DNA of 64,000 bases from Xanthostigma xanthostigma (lineage: Eukaryota; Arthropoda; Insecta; Raphidioptera; Raphidiidae). This document shows positions 21,490 to 33,604 of the stretch, piece by piece (the first letter of the stretch is position 1; the number at the start of each line of letters is the position of its first letter). Made by a program: the position numbers and the translations under genes. Under the pieces are notes generated by a model that had not been told where the DNA came from, did not search any database, and was given only the letters and a program-made list of their open reading frames with translations. The stretch lies in contig OY754464.1 of NCBI GenBank assembly GCA_963575645.1, positions 31,511,501-31,575,500 on the forward strand, read 5' to 3'.

Positions 21490-21909
21490 ATTCAAAAATG
21501 GAACAAGGTTTCTTTTTTTGTATTGTTTGAAAACTGGTTAGAGAAAACAAAACAACAGCGGCTTTAGTTATCCCAGGCTCGCAAGGCCTTAACAAGAAAT
21601 ATTTAATTAAATTTTAACACAACAAAATTTAATACTTCACAATGCAATCTGTCTAACAATTAACATATTAAACTGCATACAACAAGTCCTCGTCACTCCA
21701 GGTCTCTGAAAATTTCAGGATTGAGCCTCGACCGTGATATTTTGTAAATACATTTCTCTATTTCATAGTAACGTTATATGGATGGGCATTTGCCATTACA
21801 GTGAACTATTTAATAACAGAATTTGCTTTATGGGCCTTATTATTATTTTGATATTTTTTATCAGTGAAAAAATCGTTAAAAAACTAGGTACATATTTTTA
21901 TCCGGTTAC

Positions 21910-22065
21910 CTTTTGAAAAATTGTTCGATTTTGCCCCACCCCCATATCGCCGCCCCTGTCCATTTGGGGTCACTTTGGCCGCTACCAAGGGGCTCTGTAC
22001 CACTCAAAGGCCCAGACTACCACTCGCCATCCCGTTGCCTGTCCGACACCGGATTGACGTGTCAT
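21910..22065. other. GC-rich patch, unidentified
   Basis: A block much richer in C and G than its surroundings (CCCCACCCCCATATCGCCGC.. to ..GTTGCCTGTCCGACACCGG). Frames are broken on both strands. It may be an eroded transposon fragment. Confidence 0.4.
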
Positions 22066-22655
22066 TGCTTTGAATATAATGATTTGAAAATAAAAACGAT
22101 TTAATTGACTATCTGAATTTTGTTACCAATGCGGTGACTCGCGACTGGACAGCGATGTGATTCAAATATTTCTTAGGAATTTTTTTTCCAATTCACTTAA
22201 TATTAAACACATAATAATAAGTTTACTAAGTTTACTAAGCACCACAACAAGCTTATGTTAAGATGTTCCTCGTTGTGAATATTTTCTAAAAAATAACTAT
22301 AGTTATTAATCATGTTCATTCGTATCATACAGTATCTAAAACGTGTTTAAATGCATTATTGTGTTATAATTAATACAACAGTTCTTGAAAATTTTTAAAT
22401 GTAAACTTAAAAAAACAATTAAAAGGCATTCGTTCGAAAATAATAAAAAGACGTTATTTATTTGAAAGTACAGGTACAATCATAAAATAAACTAAAAGAA
22501 GTCATTTCAATTAACAAAAAACGTGCAGCTATTTTCCATGGAAAACTATTAAAAGAGACGTGAGTGTTGAAAAATGCAATTGCACAACGTAGAAATGCGA
22601 CATTAAATGTAATATATTGCTCAGTTTACATTAAGAGCAATAATGCCACTATTAT
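22066..22655. other. AT-rich DNA, no gene seen
   Basis: No supported feature. Confidence 0.5.
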
Positions 22656-22679
22656 CTAAAAAAAGGTGTAAACCCTTAC

Positions 22680-22838
22680 CGAACCAAGTTTCGTACCAGA
22701 TGGAAACTGAATGATAACAATGCCAATGTGATCCTGAGCGGGCGCTCTGACCAAAATCCGCCTACCTACTGCTAAGGCTATAACAACAGCGTAATCCTCT
22801 CCAAGATTCAAGATAAAATAAATCAGGTTAAATGGCAC
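22680..22838 (-). CDS. Possible internal exon, minus strand (unidentified)
   Basis: The minus strand is open for ~60 codons. Its last two thirds read like protein, not AT noise: EDYAVVIALAVGRRILVR, then APAQDHIGIVIIQFPSGTK. It ends at a donor-like TTCG|GTAAGG (GT at 22679-22678). No ATG or partner exon is seen, the acceptor side is weak, and I know no matching family. It could be a decayed transposon frame. Confidence 0.25.
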
Positions 22839-22859
22839 AAAAGTTACATGAATCCCGTC

Positions 22860-25193
22860 TAGTTCTCGTTTCTGTCACGTATCGCATTTTAATTTTGTTT
22901 GCAAATAACTTTAAATCAAAAGTCTTATTGATTTTCTTCTTATTAAAACACGCAATAAATACGAACGGGGATAAATTAAACAAAAAGTTGGTATGGTAAG
23001 AGGATAATATTTCTTTGAATCTATTTTTGATATCTATTCATCTCACTTAGCTGATCAATCTGCAGACTTAGGTCCTCTTTATATCCGGGCCCCCAACTAC
23101 AAGCCTGTTAGGTTTCTCGTGTGAGGATTATGATGGTCAATTATGGTTACTGTTGGTACATAATATATTTAACTAGCTTTCCGCTCAAAACGGCCAGGTG
23201 GATTTTTTAAAATTTTTATTATTAAGGCTTCAGCAAAAGGTAATACCATACTGGTGGACCTATAAAGACCTACTCTAAAACTTCCCGCAAAACACAATAA
23301 AATACACTACAATAAATTGATACTACTGTGTTTTTAGTACATTAAAGTATGTTATAAAAATAATTGATATTTTAATCAGATTTATTTCTAATCAGATCTA
23401 GGTCAAAATAAACCTTTTCAAATTCTACAAACCCGATCTCAATGGATTCATTCACTCTGAAGATATCGTAAGACGAACATTTGTTTACACACATAAAAAA
23501 TATAGCTTCCTAGGGTCACAAAATATCGAGATCTTATGAAAACTCGATTTTCGATAATCGAACCGAAACCAAAAACTTCCTCTTTATTTGAATATAAATT
23601 GTTTTATTCGATATAAAAATCGATGCCAAAAAAAGTTCCTTATAAAATTTGTCTTTTTTGGGGAATATCTCAAGAGTTGTGGGTTTGGTAATTTATTATA
23701 TATAAAATGTTATAAACTGCATATTTATTTTGTAATTACAAACAGCTATGAATCGGAATTGAAACTAAAAATGAAAATTTGCTGTCAAAAATTGAAATTG
23801 ATATAAATATTTAAACAAGGAAACATTATTTGACTATATTGTTTCCAATTTTGACATTTAAGTATTGATTAAAATTACAAAACACATTTTTTCACATAAA
23901 ATTTGGTCAAGCAGAGCATGCAAAAAATGAAGAAGTTGCTTGGTGTTTTTCTAAAAAAATAACATACCGAACAACTAATATCCCTTCCTGCACTTTTCCA
24001 GACTATAGGCTAAGCTGAGCAACTCTCCGTTCAAACCGACACTAACAAATAAAACGTCTAAAACGTGAATTTAAAGTTAATGAATTTCAAGCAATGTACT
24101 ATCCGCTCAAAACAGCTAAACTTACGCTCTTTAAATATACCAACGAAAGTTTCGAGGTTACAGTTTTTCTATTCCGTTAGTTTCTATTAATAATCTACGT
24201 GTCGTGGCTGCTACTTTTTGTAAATAAGTCACGCCCTGATCCCTTCCGGTTTTAATAGTGCTATACATACATATCGTCCCATTCAAGTGAAAGCTAGTAA
24301 AAAAGTAACAGGTTGTTCCTAAGAGGGTTAAAAAGCACGCTGCACAAATGTAATAAATAGAGAGAATAAAAAAAAACGCAGTTGTAATATTCGTCCGTGT
24401 TGCTATGCCATGTGGTCAAAAGGCGGAAAATTCTGTACGTTCTGTTGGTTGACGTACAGTTGGGGTAAGGCGAAAGCTATTGGAGTAAGGCAGTGTGGGG
24501 TAATTCGACCATATGTAAACACGACTAGGCGCTTGGATGGCCACGATGTACACAAATGTGTAGACACAACGCGACGGGGACCCATCTCACCTCTGTTTAG
24601 ATTATACAAAGCTTCCCTCAAAATCCCTATTTATACCGTTCTAGAAATTGGTTCTGTCTTTTCCATATATACATATATTTAGTGTCACTTTTCTCAAATA
24701 TTTCAAAAATTTTACTAAGTGCTTACTACTCAGTGGAAACTTTTTTTTCAAAATATTGAAGAAACCGCTGCTCCTAAATTCTGAATTAACTTTTAATAAT
24801 AGGATGAAGGTTCTTTCATATCGATTTTAAATTATAAAAAAAATCCGGAAAGCGTGAAGTAACCTGAATTTTTTTCATGTAACTTTAACTAGTTATCAAT
24901 TCAAAATTGACGTGTCTAAAAACATTTTTTGCCGACGAAATCTCTTTGGTGGTTTGATTTACTTTTAATTCGATTTTATGTTACATTTTCTGGTGTGTTA
25001 AAATGTATGTGTTTTGATTTTTCAGAAAAAATAATACTGCAAAATACAAAGAATTTTTTTTTCTAGCTGAACGACTCTTTAAAAAGCAAACGATTAGGTA
25101 TTAGACTGCAAGTTTTCTTACGTCCATGCGGTAATTATGCACTTCTGACATACTTTACAGACAATTTTTTTTGTTCAATGAAGTTTTGTTATA
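22860..25193. other. Long interval without a recognised gene
   Basis: Mostly AT-rich. A GC-richer part at 24380-24640 is open on both strands (24403-24621 and 24410-24682) but shows no motif. Short phrases such as TCCGCTCAAAAC recur at 23181 and 24102. Confidence 0.45.
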
Positions 25194-25195
25194 TA

Positions 25196-25919
25196 CAGGG
25201 TGAGGCACATAAAGTGTTACAGAGCAATGGCACTATTGATCATATCCAAAAATGTTTCAGACAAAAGTTTTAGTGTTTTAGAAGGCCGTCATACTGAACC
25301 ACCCTATTTTTTTATCGGTGGAGGCGCTGAGGCTACGTCAAGGTCAACTTCACTTTTTTTACGAAACCATGTATTTTTTTTTTCGATGACATTATTAGTG
25401 ATTTTAAGACGAATTCAGCAACCTACAACACAAGGCCATTCTAATCACGCAAAATCGAAAAATCTAAACATATCAGAATATTCACTTTTAAAGGATCCAC
25501 TAACCTTTGCTTGGGTCTACCTACGGAAGATGCTCAAAATGATGACATTTGTGGTGTAATTTCGATACATACCTACGTGACTATTTTAAATATTCTGAAT
25601 ATTGAACAGAATATTCTAAAAATAAAAATTTTGAATTTTTTTTAAATAAATAAAAATAAAATAATTTGAATGACCTTGTGTTGTAGGTTGCTGAATTCGT
25701 CTTAAAATCGCTAATAATGTCATCGAAAAAAATACATGGTTTCGTTTAAAAAAGTGAAGTTGGCCTTGACACGTAGCTTTAGCGCGTCCACCGATAAAAA
25801 AATAGGGTGGTCCAGTATGACGACCTTCTCGAACACTAAAACTTTTGTCTGAAACATTTTTGGATATGATAAATAGTTTGAGTGCTATTGCTCTGTAACA
25901 CTTTATGTGCCTCACCCTG
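25196..25919. mobile_element. Foldback MITE with CAGGGTGAGGCAC ends, TA target
   Basis: Left arm 25196 to about 25443 and right arm about 25668-25919 are imperfect reverse complements with a ~225-bp spacer. The ends are CAGGGTGAGGCACATAAAG and its complement. TA flanks both sides (25194-25195 and 25920-25921). It shares the CAGGGTGAG start with the element at 14100, so it is a Tc1/mariner-like relative. The 119- and 115-codon frames are arm by-products on opposite strands. Confidence 0.85.
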
Positions 25920-25921
25920 TA

Positions 25922-26214
25922 TATTTCAGATATATTATTTTGTTTCAAAAAAATATCTTCCACTCTTTTAGATTAAAACGTTTAGAAAAGCTTGTTTACA
26001 TACACGTATACAATCGACGTTGACACGTTTTTGGCTCTCAAAGAATGGACACATATCATCGGAGATACTGCCAAACCTCTGAACGTCACTCTGCAGAGCA
26101 CCACATAAGTGTTGAAAACAAAGTTTTACATGGCGCAAACAATATTCAAATGAAATGTCCAATGTTGTATAGTAAAGGACCCCATTTGTATTGCGCTAAT
26201 GAGAACGTAGCTAA
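25922..26214. other. Unidentified segment open on both strands
   Basis: An ATG-started plus frame (26045-26254) and a minus frame (25968-26162) overlap. The sequence is compositionally mixed and protein-like on both strands. Neither is recognised. The plus frame runs into the hAT MITE. Confidence 0.3.
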
Positions 26215-26623
26215 CAGTGGCGGATCCAGGATTACGGCAAGGGGGGGGTCTTGAAAAATTTTTATTCCTTTTGCGAAAAATGTATTTCCAACTGATATGC
26301 AATTTTTTGAGATCATTTTGTATATATAAATTATTATGTACATGCGAAGTTCAAGTCAATTCTACCAACACACTCGTTTATATGAAATACAATAAAATGA
26401 ATTCTATTTTTACAATAAGAGCAATATGTTCAATAAAATAAAAAAAAAAAAATGATTTTGATGTATTCTGCAATTTTCGAGGTTTTTTGAAAAAAGTTTG
26501 GAGAATTTCGTCCTCAGTTAGATCAATTTGATGAATGGCGCAGTAAGATTTTAATTTGGGATTTTTGATTCTCTGGAAGGGGGGGGTTTGGACCCGAAAC
26601 CCCCCCCCGTGGATCCGCCACTG
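26215..26623. mobile_element. hAT MITE with CAGTGGCGGATCCA ends and exact 8-bp duplication
   Basis: CAGTGGCGGATCCA (26215-26228) and TGGATCCGCCACTG (26610-26623) are perfect 14-bp inverted ends. GTAGCTAA flanks both sides exactly (26207-26214 and 26624-26631). Subterminal G-runs (26241-26248) and G/C-runs (26579-26609) are also inverted. The 409-bp length, CAG ends and exact 8-bp duplication are diagnostic of a fairly young non-autonomous hAT element. Confidence 0.93.
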
Positions 26624-26631
26624 GTAGCTAA

Positions 26632-29225
26632 AGCCAACACGAAATTTCATTATTACAATTTTAAGAAGTTACGTGACATTACAGAGTGGCATATTGCAGA
26701 GTGACTTTCAGCGGTTTTTTAGTAGCGCAGCCTATATCAAAGGGGGTAGTTAAATAATATTAACATCGTACACTCCTTTACAACCGATTCTATACGGGCG
26801 TGACTATCGACAATTTTTTTTGCCGCAAAACAGATTAATTTTTGTGAATTCAAGCGGCTTCGCACGGTTATTTCGTGCAAGTTATTTTCACAGTTAAGAA
26901 GGGGTACACAATTTTTGTAATGAATTTTTCTAGTTTCTTTGGTCCCTAAATTAACCAAAACAAAAAAAGTTTCGCTGGTTGTAAAGGGATACGTAAAACT
27001 TGTGTAATTCTCTTTGAAATGTAAGAATTGAGGTTCTTAATTATCATCAAGTGTTTGGAGAATTACCAACTCCACAGTGACGGTAAGTTGTACGCTTTTG
27101 TGTAATTTAAGAGAGCGGTCTTTGACAGACGACCCGACCGACTGAAAGAACGCACCTTGGCTGAAGCATTCCGCGGTGTGGAATGGTTATGAGATTTTCA
27201 GTTAGTTAAATTCCTCACTCTTCTCTGTCGTCTGGGGAATAATGTAGGTATAGTGCATCATGGAAAGGTATGCGTACAATGCACGATGATATCCCCAGTC
27301 TAATGCTTAATGCAGTATCTACACAAGTTAACTGAAATACATACAAATATCAGTGCTCCAGTTATGTCGTTTCGTGGTCAGATTTGTATGCCATTATTAA
27401 ACAGTGGAACGTTGGTCATAAGTACAGAGTTGGCTTCATTTCAATACGAAATTATTGACTGTAAAAAACAATCGATCAATATTAACACACAAATTAGTTC
27501 TAGTCCAAATCTACAAACGTTTGTCCGCAACATCTGTATAAAAACTGTTTAAAAGCAGTTTAAAATTTTTTTGTAAGAATTTGTTAAAAAGCATTTAAAC
27601 AAATGCGTCTATGTTTTCTGTTTTCCATCGAGAATAGAACACACTTGTTTCCAGGTCAAAGTTTATAAATATTTGTTTGTGGGCAATTATCTACCATCTA
27701 AGTCTGAACTAGGCTTAATAATTTTTTTGGCATAGTGTGCGTGAAATTTTCGAAGGAAATTGTTGCAAATTTTATTCGTGACTATATTGGAACATTTAGT
27801 AAAAATAAAAAATATTATGGCTTAATCTTTGCGAACACTCAGTCGATTAAACAAATATTATCTTTGTTTCTAATATCGGAACGTTTTAACTCTATTATAG
27901 TCAATAAATCTCATTATACATTACTATATAAAGTAAAGGTATGATAGTGATTCATGTGGTTCGAATCACGAGCAGTAGGTAATAAGGATAAATTGATTAC
28001 TCATTTCGTCGCGATAATGGTGAAGTTCGGGTTTGAGTCCTAACGGTGACAGTGTTTGAAAAGAAATTTTTATAGTATCGCATTGTAACAATGGGTGTTT
28101 CTTAACAATTGTAGCAAGCTATAGCTATCCTGTTAGTGCAAAAGACGAAAGACTTGTGATATACTTATGACAACAGAAATATAGTATATATTTCAATAAA
28201 ATTAAAATAAATAACATTGTCAACTTGTAATTATGCATAGTAGTTATTTTAACTGAAACGTCGGCAAAAATTATAATAAAAGCACCGTTGCGTTGTTTGA
28301 AATAATCAGAGTAAAATTTTGCAGCTAGCTGGGGAACATCAGGTCACGGGACTGACGAGCTGAATAATTTGAACATTTAAGTACAGTAATAAAGCCTATT
28401 CTCAAATTAAGAGTAGCGCAACCACTAAAAGAGGATGAATATAATATCATTTCCCAGGAGATTCTAGGTTAAGGCTGAGATAAATTATATTGAGCCACAG
28501 GTTCCGTCTTCACTATGTAATAATCTCAGATAAATAAATGAAAGGAATATAGCTTTGTTTACATTTTTTGCTGCCCGCAACCAATCACATTCTAAACGAC
28601 ACCGGTGAAAACAAGTCTATTATAATGTTGCCAAACTGTAACTGATCATTGAATGATACATATAATTGATAAATCATAGATTAATAGAAATCACGTTCAA
28701 GTCAGTTGTAATTGATGCTAGCAATGATACAGATAAAATAAAATTTGAAATGAGCAAAACCAAATTGCAACTGTGACTTCATTACTTTCTTTTTTCTCTT
28801 AATCGACATATGTTAAGGTTGCAAATTTGTCTATCTGGCAGCCAAATTACCATGGAGACCACGTGAATATTATTTTATTTTAGTATTATTTTTTCGGAAG
28901 TGATATTTTTTTGTGATTTTGTTGTTAATGAATAAATGTTTTCGTTGAATTTATAATTGTTTACGATTTTTAAGAAAATTTAAAGATGGTTAAACAATAC
29001 TATGTATGTAAGAAATCACAAAATAATTTTCTTAACCTGTCATTTCTCCGGTATGTAAATATATTTTAATTAGGTATAGAATTATGTTTTTGACAAAGTT
29101 TTTATCAGTTAAATTTGATTAAACAAATCAGATATGTTTCTCGACTTTATGTCAAAACAGACACCATTCGCACCATTACTATTTTATATCTACCACTTTC
29201 CGTTATTTTCTACATTTTTTACTTT
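26632..29225. other. Long interval without a recognised gene
   Basis: AT-rich with patches. GAAACGTCGGC at 28255-28265, after AGTT..AACT, resembles the second half of the hammerhead-like motif and may be another Penelope-like tail. TTCGAATCAC (27960-27969) and GGGTTTGAGTCC (28030-28041) are B-box-like but lack a tRNA fold. Confidence 0.4.
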
Positions 29226-29227
29226 TG

Positions 29228-30143
29228 TATACCCGCCAATTGGTCTGTCAGACAGACTATTTTCGTTTGCCTTATTTTTTTAACGGAAAAAGGTTAGTAC
29301 TTCGGGCTCACTGCTATCTGCATTATTTGTGGGTATCTTGAATTCAATGTGGCCCAAGCGTTCGAGCGTACATCACGTGTGCCTGTACACGAAACTAATC
29401 GGTCCGTCAGACCGACGCGGGTATAGGTACACAGTTTTTGGTAAGCAAAATTTTAGTAACTCCTATAGTTATGTATTATTTTCGATTATTAGTGTTTAGT
29501 TTACATTAAGTAGATATATTTGTAAATTGTCTTAGAGTACACATTATAATCTAAAAATGGACGAGGAACGCATAACAAGGGTTTTGGATGAGGATGACTC
29601 TATTTCCAACTGTGGTTGAAAACAACAATGACTATGAGGATAATATTGAAGTGCAGCAAGAAAGAAGTGATATAGGACAGCAAGGTAATTCTGAGAGTGA
29701 GGAGGAGTTTCAACAAACTTCTAGTAACCTACGCAAAAATAGCCAAGAGAAATGGAATCAAAATGCTCCATCGATGACAGTAAGAAGACGTTCTAGGAAT
29801 ATTGTAATTCAACTACCTGGTGTAAAAGGTGAAGCTATAACATTTGTAAAGAAGTTTATGTTTTTATTTATTATTTATTTTATAGACTGTTCTTTGTAAT
29901 TTCAGAGTTTGATACAATAAAAAGTATATTTTTGTTTAAGTTTTTGTAGCTCATAAGATCAGTGGCTGTCACAAAAGACTGTTAGTCGCTAATAAAAGTA
30001 AATATTTTCTATAAAACTTTCTTTGGTATATTTTTACACATTCCCATCTAATAGTGAATTTAACTTTGTAATGATATTTTACTATATAACATACAAAAAT
30101 GGCCCTAACGCTTTCGGTCTCACAGACCGTGCGCGGGTATATG
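29228..30143 (+). mobile_element. piggyBac-like element remnant
   Basis: The interval carries a piggyBac transposase N-terminal fragment and three palindromes next to a CGGGTATA-type motif. These are GTCTGTCAGACAGAC (29243-29257, with TATACCCGC before it), CGGTCCGTCAGACCG (29400-29414, then ACGCGGGTATA) and CGGTCTCACAGACCG (30115-30129, then TGCGCGGGTATA). The outer two are in opposite orientation, as element ends would be. TTAA target duplications were not located, so the limits are approximate. Confidence 0.5.
29557..29860 (+). pseudogene. piggyBac transposase, N-terminal fragment (frameshifted)
   Basis: The ATG at 29557 starts MDEERITRVLDEDDS, then the frame stops at 29617. The neighbouring frame continues from about 29600 as VVENNNDYEDNIEV, an acidic Ser/Glu-rich region, then KWNQNAP and RRRSRNIVIQLPGVKGEA. 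The acidic N-terminus followed by W..P..R.R.NIV..LPGVKG is the usual start of piggyBac transposases. One indel near 29600-29614 breaks it and homology ends near 29860, before any catalytic Asp. It therefore encodes about 100 of ~550-600 residues and cannot transpose. Confidence 0.72.
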
Positions 30144-30173
30144 TGTTGCACTATTTGACGCGGGTTATGGGAA

Positions 30174-30412
30174 GGTTAAACTTCAACTTAGCTGATAGCA
30201 ATGGGCGAATGAAGGAGTTTTAGGAAATCAGGATAAGGTAGGCAACTTTTGAGCTAGGAGTTTTCACAGGTAATCGGCCATGACCTTGAATATCTTGGAT
30301 CTTTTTATTATCTCGGAATTATTGAGGGAAACCATGGAAAACCTCAACAAGATGGTCGGTACAAGAATTACCGTCTCTCGGCGAAAGGCAGTAGAAAAAG
30401 TCCCCAGACAGG
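30174..30412 (-). mobile_element. tRNA-derived SINE, copy 2 (5'-truncated)
   Basis: The reverse complement matches the body of the SINE at 9554-9795 over nearly its whole length (ACGGTAATTC..TACCGACC.., GAGGTTTTCC, GTTTCCCTCAATAATTCC, AAACTCC). The tRNA-like head is missing, as expected from 5' truncation. Directly outside its edge at 30413 is CAG|GTAAGT on the plus strand. The plus frame at 30280-30477 is a by-product. Confidence 0.78.
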
Positions 30413-31955
30413 TAAGTCATCTTAAAATGCGTAAACTCATGCCATCAACATTTTGTTTGCACATCCTTCGTCAATGAACAATAAACATAATATCTCAAGT
30501 AGCGGCTTAACGTACGTAACCATCACAAATACACAAACAGACCTGCTGTGATAATATATGTGTATGTGTGTGTTTTGTGTCACGTGGACCATCAAACTGC
30601 GCCGCGCAGTTATTCCTCATTTCATTAACGATCTGCCCCAACCACCTCCGCTTTTCTGGAGATAACAACAACACGTGTGTAACAGGTCTGTATCCTACAA
30701 CTAAATAAATAAACGGAAAAAAGGTTAAAAGACAACTTGAATTTAGAATAAAAAGTAAATAATATTCAGTCAGCATATATTTTATGAAAAAAATATCGTA
30801 TCTTGCCAGACAACTTCAGTGATATTATGATAATACGACTGTGGAATCAATTTCTGAAATCACAAACAATCTCTTTGTACAATCATTTAAAATCTCTTGA
30901 AGCCATTATGTACGTCGTTGGTTCAAAAGATCCTTGAAATCTTTCGTTGGAAGAGTCGTTTGAATTCTTTGTGAAATCATATTTTCATTACAAACGATTT
31001 CGAAGTGGATAGCTCCTCTGTTAGGTTAGCATTTGCTGAGCCTGATTGAAGGATATTAATGATATATTTGCATACATCTTACAAAATTTTAAAATGTGTT
31101 TAGTAATAAGTTACTCAATTAGGATTTTTTTGGTTCTTATACATTTGAAAAACAAAATCATAGAAAAGTAGAACTTAATTTGATCTCTCCGTAGTACTTA
31201 AATGTGGTCAGACTGTATAATACGTATGATGTAAAATTATAAATGCATCAAAGAGCAATAGTATGTTTCGGTGGTTCATGTTGATAATGCAACAATCTAG
31301 TTTATTGGTTGCTTGTAGAGGGGTGTTCAATTTATTGTAAAAGGAATTATATCTCAGGCTAACGAATTATAACATGTTCTTCCAGATTTATTTATTATTT
31401 ATAAATTCCGCCTTAAAATACAAATTCTGATACACAATATATTACATTTTTGCACAAACTACTTTTCGTTTCAATGAAAAGGTAAGTTTGAATCTTGAAG
31501 ACATGAATTAAAAATTATTTTGATACCGAAGTTTGTAATTAATACACACATATCTATAAAATTAATATATTCCACTTTCATATAGTGCCAGAAAAAAACT
31601 TCAGTGGTACAAATATGTTAATATATTTAAACATAGTTTAAATAACGAATTAAAGTATCTACTAGAATAAAATGCTATCACAAGTTAATTAAATAGTTTT
31701 TAGGGTTCCGTATGACCACACCGTAGGGTTTAGACTTTAGAGGAACCCTATTGTGGCATTGTTGTATCGACTTGAAATTCACAAATAATTTGTAGATCCA
31801 TAGCCGAAAAACTACATATAGGTAGATATTTGTTGTGTTTTTATGCTACTATTTTACACAAACTCCAAAACAAATTTTAAAAAAGGAAAACTTAAAAGCG
31901 TAAAAATGAATAAATAAAAGAAAGAAAATAAACATTAATTATTAAAAAAAAAAAA
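30413..31955. other. Interval without a recognised gene
   Basis: A GC-richer part at 30560-30690 is open on the minus strand (to 30776) with no known motif. A GGGTTCCGTATGACCAC / AGGAACCCTA pair lies at 31700-31750, resembling fragments of a widespread insect repeat. The rest is AT-rich. Confidence 0.4.
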
Positions 31956-31956
31956 C

Positions 31957-32163
31957 AAGAAACCCGACTGCAGAAAAATGAAACTAATAAGTAAAAAGAA
32001 GAAAACAAATTGGAAAACCTAAGAATGCCAAACGTGAGGACCTATTTGTCTTTTGCTATTGTTTTGTATTAGTACCCCTCTGCTTCATATTGAGGTTTAT
32101 CAGCTTGTTTTCTTCTTTTTTTAGTTATTACATAGTTTCATTTTTGTGCAGTCAGGTCTCTTT
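31957..32163. mobile_element. Foldback element, ACCCGACTGC ends, copy 1
   Basis: AGAAACCCGACTGCAGAAAA.. (31957-32010) pairs with ..TTTTTGTGCAGTCAGGTCTC (32104-32163). The ends resemble those of the foldback at 47464-47719 (ACCCGACTACTGAAAAGTAT). Confidence 0.6.
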
Positions 32164-33259
32164 TTTTTAATAATAAATATTTATTGCATTTTTTTTACTA
32201 TTTCCGCTAATTAATCTTATCTTAATCTTAAGTTTGCCCAAAACCATCCCTGCGTGGTATGTTTGATTCCATTGGCAATTCTGCACTAGTTGTATAAATT
32301 TCTAGTACTAATAAATTCAGATAAAATGTTTAAAAGAATATTTATTTTCAATATATTGTATATTGTAAGATATTACGAACTGCGTATGTTCTTCTCTTAT
32401 CTTACAGAGAATAACGTCTGAAGCGTTTATCTTATGGTCTCATGTGGTCATCTTAAACTATGATGATTGATCACTCGTAAGTATATAATGCAATTTATTA
32501 TCTCATTTCTTAACCTTCAAACACCAAACTCCAAAAGTTATTCTCATACACCACATAGGGGTCCAGTAGATAGCGAGGTTTCAATCACTTACTTTATTTC
32601 ATTTGATCATTTTTTCTCCTCCAGTTTATAAAATTAAAAAAATATTGTTTAAAAAGCATTTTGCTTTTTCTGTGAAATTATATAAATTAAAAAAATAAAG
32701 AATACACACTGGCCAGATAAAGAAAAAGACTTAAAATTATTAATTGTACGTACTCCGCAGCGTATTCGAATTCGATAAAAATATGGCGCTTTTACATGCA
32801 TTGTAAAACTGATTTGAAAACTGGAGAAGATAGCATTTTTAATGTAAAGTCATCAAATTCAGACTACTTAAAATTTATGTTAATTAACCCAATCAAAATT
32901 AAAAAAAAAAACACACACACACAACACAAATTTATTCTCGGTTTCTTTTCTGATATGATTTTCAGCTTCAAATCTAGTTTTAAATATTTCTTTTGTGATA
33001 TCCATAACGACATTCCTAAGTCTAGATTTAAAATTGAATCTGGGATCAGAAGCCCAGCATTAGATCCCAACTCTACAAGGCGCACACCAATTAAGAAAAA
33101 ACGTTTTTGCATACAGCAAAAACTTTTTTTATTGATTTTGTGTAATCCTGTCTAAACGTGTTTTTTTATCCAACAAAATGTGTCAACTTGCTTAAAGCTG
33201 ATTTTTAAATTTTGCTTTAGTCATTGGTGTGCGATAGTTTCATTTAAATACATGGAACA
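32164..33259. other. AT-rich interval without a gene
   Basis: The frames at 32796-33155 (plus) and 32864-33112 (minus) overlap. They contain a small inverted pair, ATCTAGTTTTAAAT (32971) and ATTTAAAAT.G. (33020s), and look incidental. Confidence 0.4.
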
Positions 33260-33604
33260 TCTAATATATAAAATTCTCGTGTCACAGTTTTCGTTGCCAT
33301 ACTCCTCCGAAACGGCTTGACCGATTTTGATGAAATTTTTTGTGCTTATCCGGTATCTATGAGAATCGGCCAACATCTATTTTTCATCCCCCTAAATGTT
33401 AGGGGTAGTCCACCCCTAAATTTTTTTTCTTCCTTCCCCATTCGTTCTTTTGCACCGGGCACGACGGCGCAGCCGGAGTGCTCGACATACACACATATAC
33501 GTCCATGTATATTTTAAAATAAATAAAATAGATAGATAGATGTTCCAATTAAATTGTTTTATTATTCCACTTTATACGTAGCGAAGCACGTACAGGGCCG
33601 CTAG
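33260..33604 (+). mobile_element. Non-autonomous Helitron, complete, 345 bp
   Basis: Starts TCTAATATATAAAATTCTCG directly after A (33259) and ends GCACGTACAGGGCCGCTAG directly before T (33605). These are the 5'-TC, CTAG-3' and A^T insertion site of Helitrons. The start continues CTCCTCCGAAACGGCTTGACC and GATTTTGATGAAATTTT, a phrase common at the 5' ends of short insect Helitrons. It encodes no Rep/helicase; the 66-codon frame inside is incidental. Confidence 0.88.

Noticed and set aside
25200..25963. 119- and 115-codon frames on opposite strands
   Set aside because: They are the same sequence read from the two inverted arms of a MITE, with no transposase motifs.
27955..28045. B-box-like TTCGAATCAC and GGGTTTGAGTCC as tRNA genes
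   Set aside because: No A box, acceptor stem or cloverleaf could be drawn around them.
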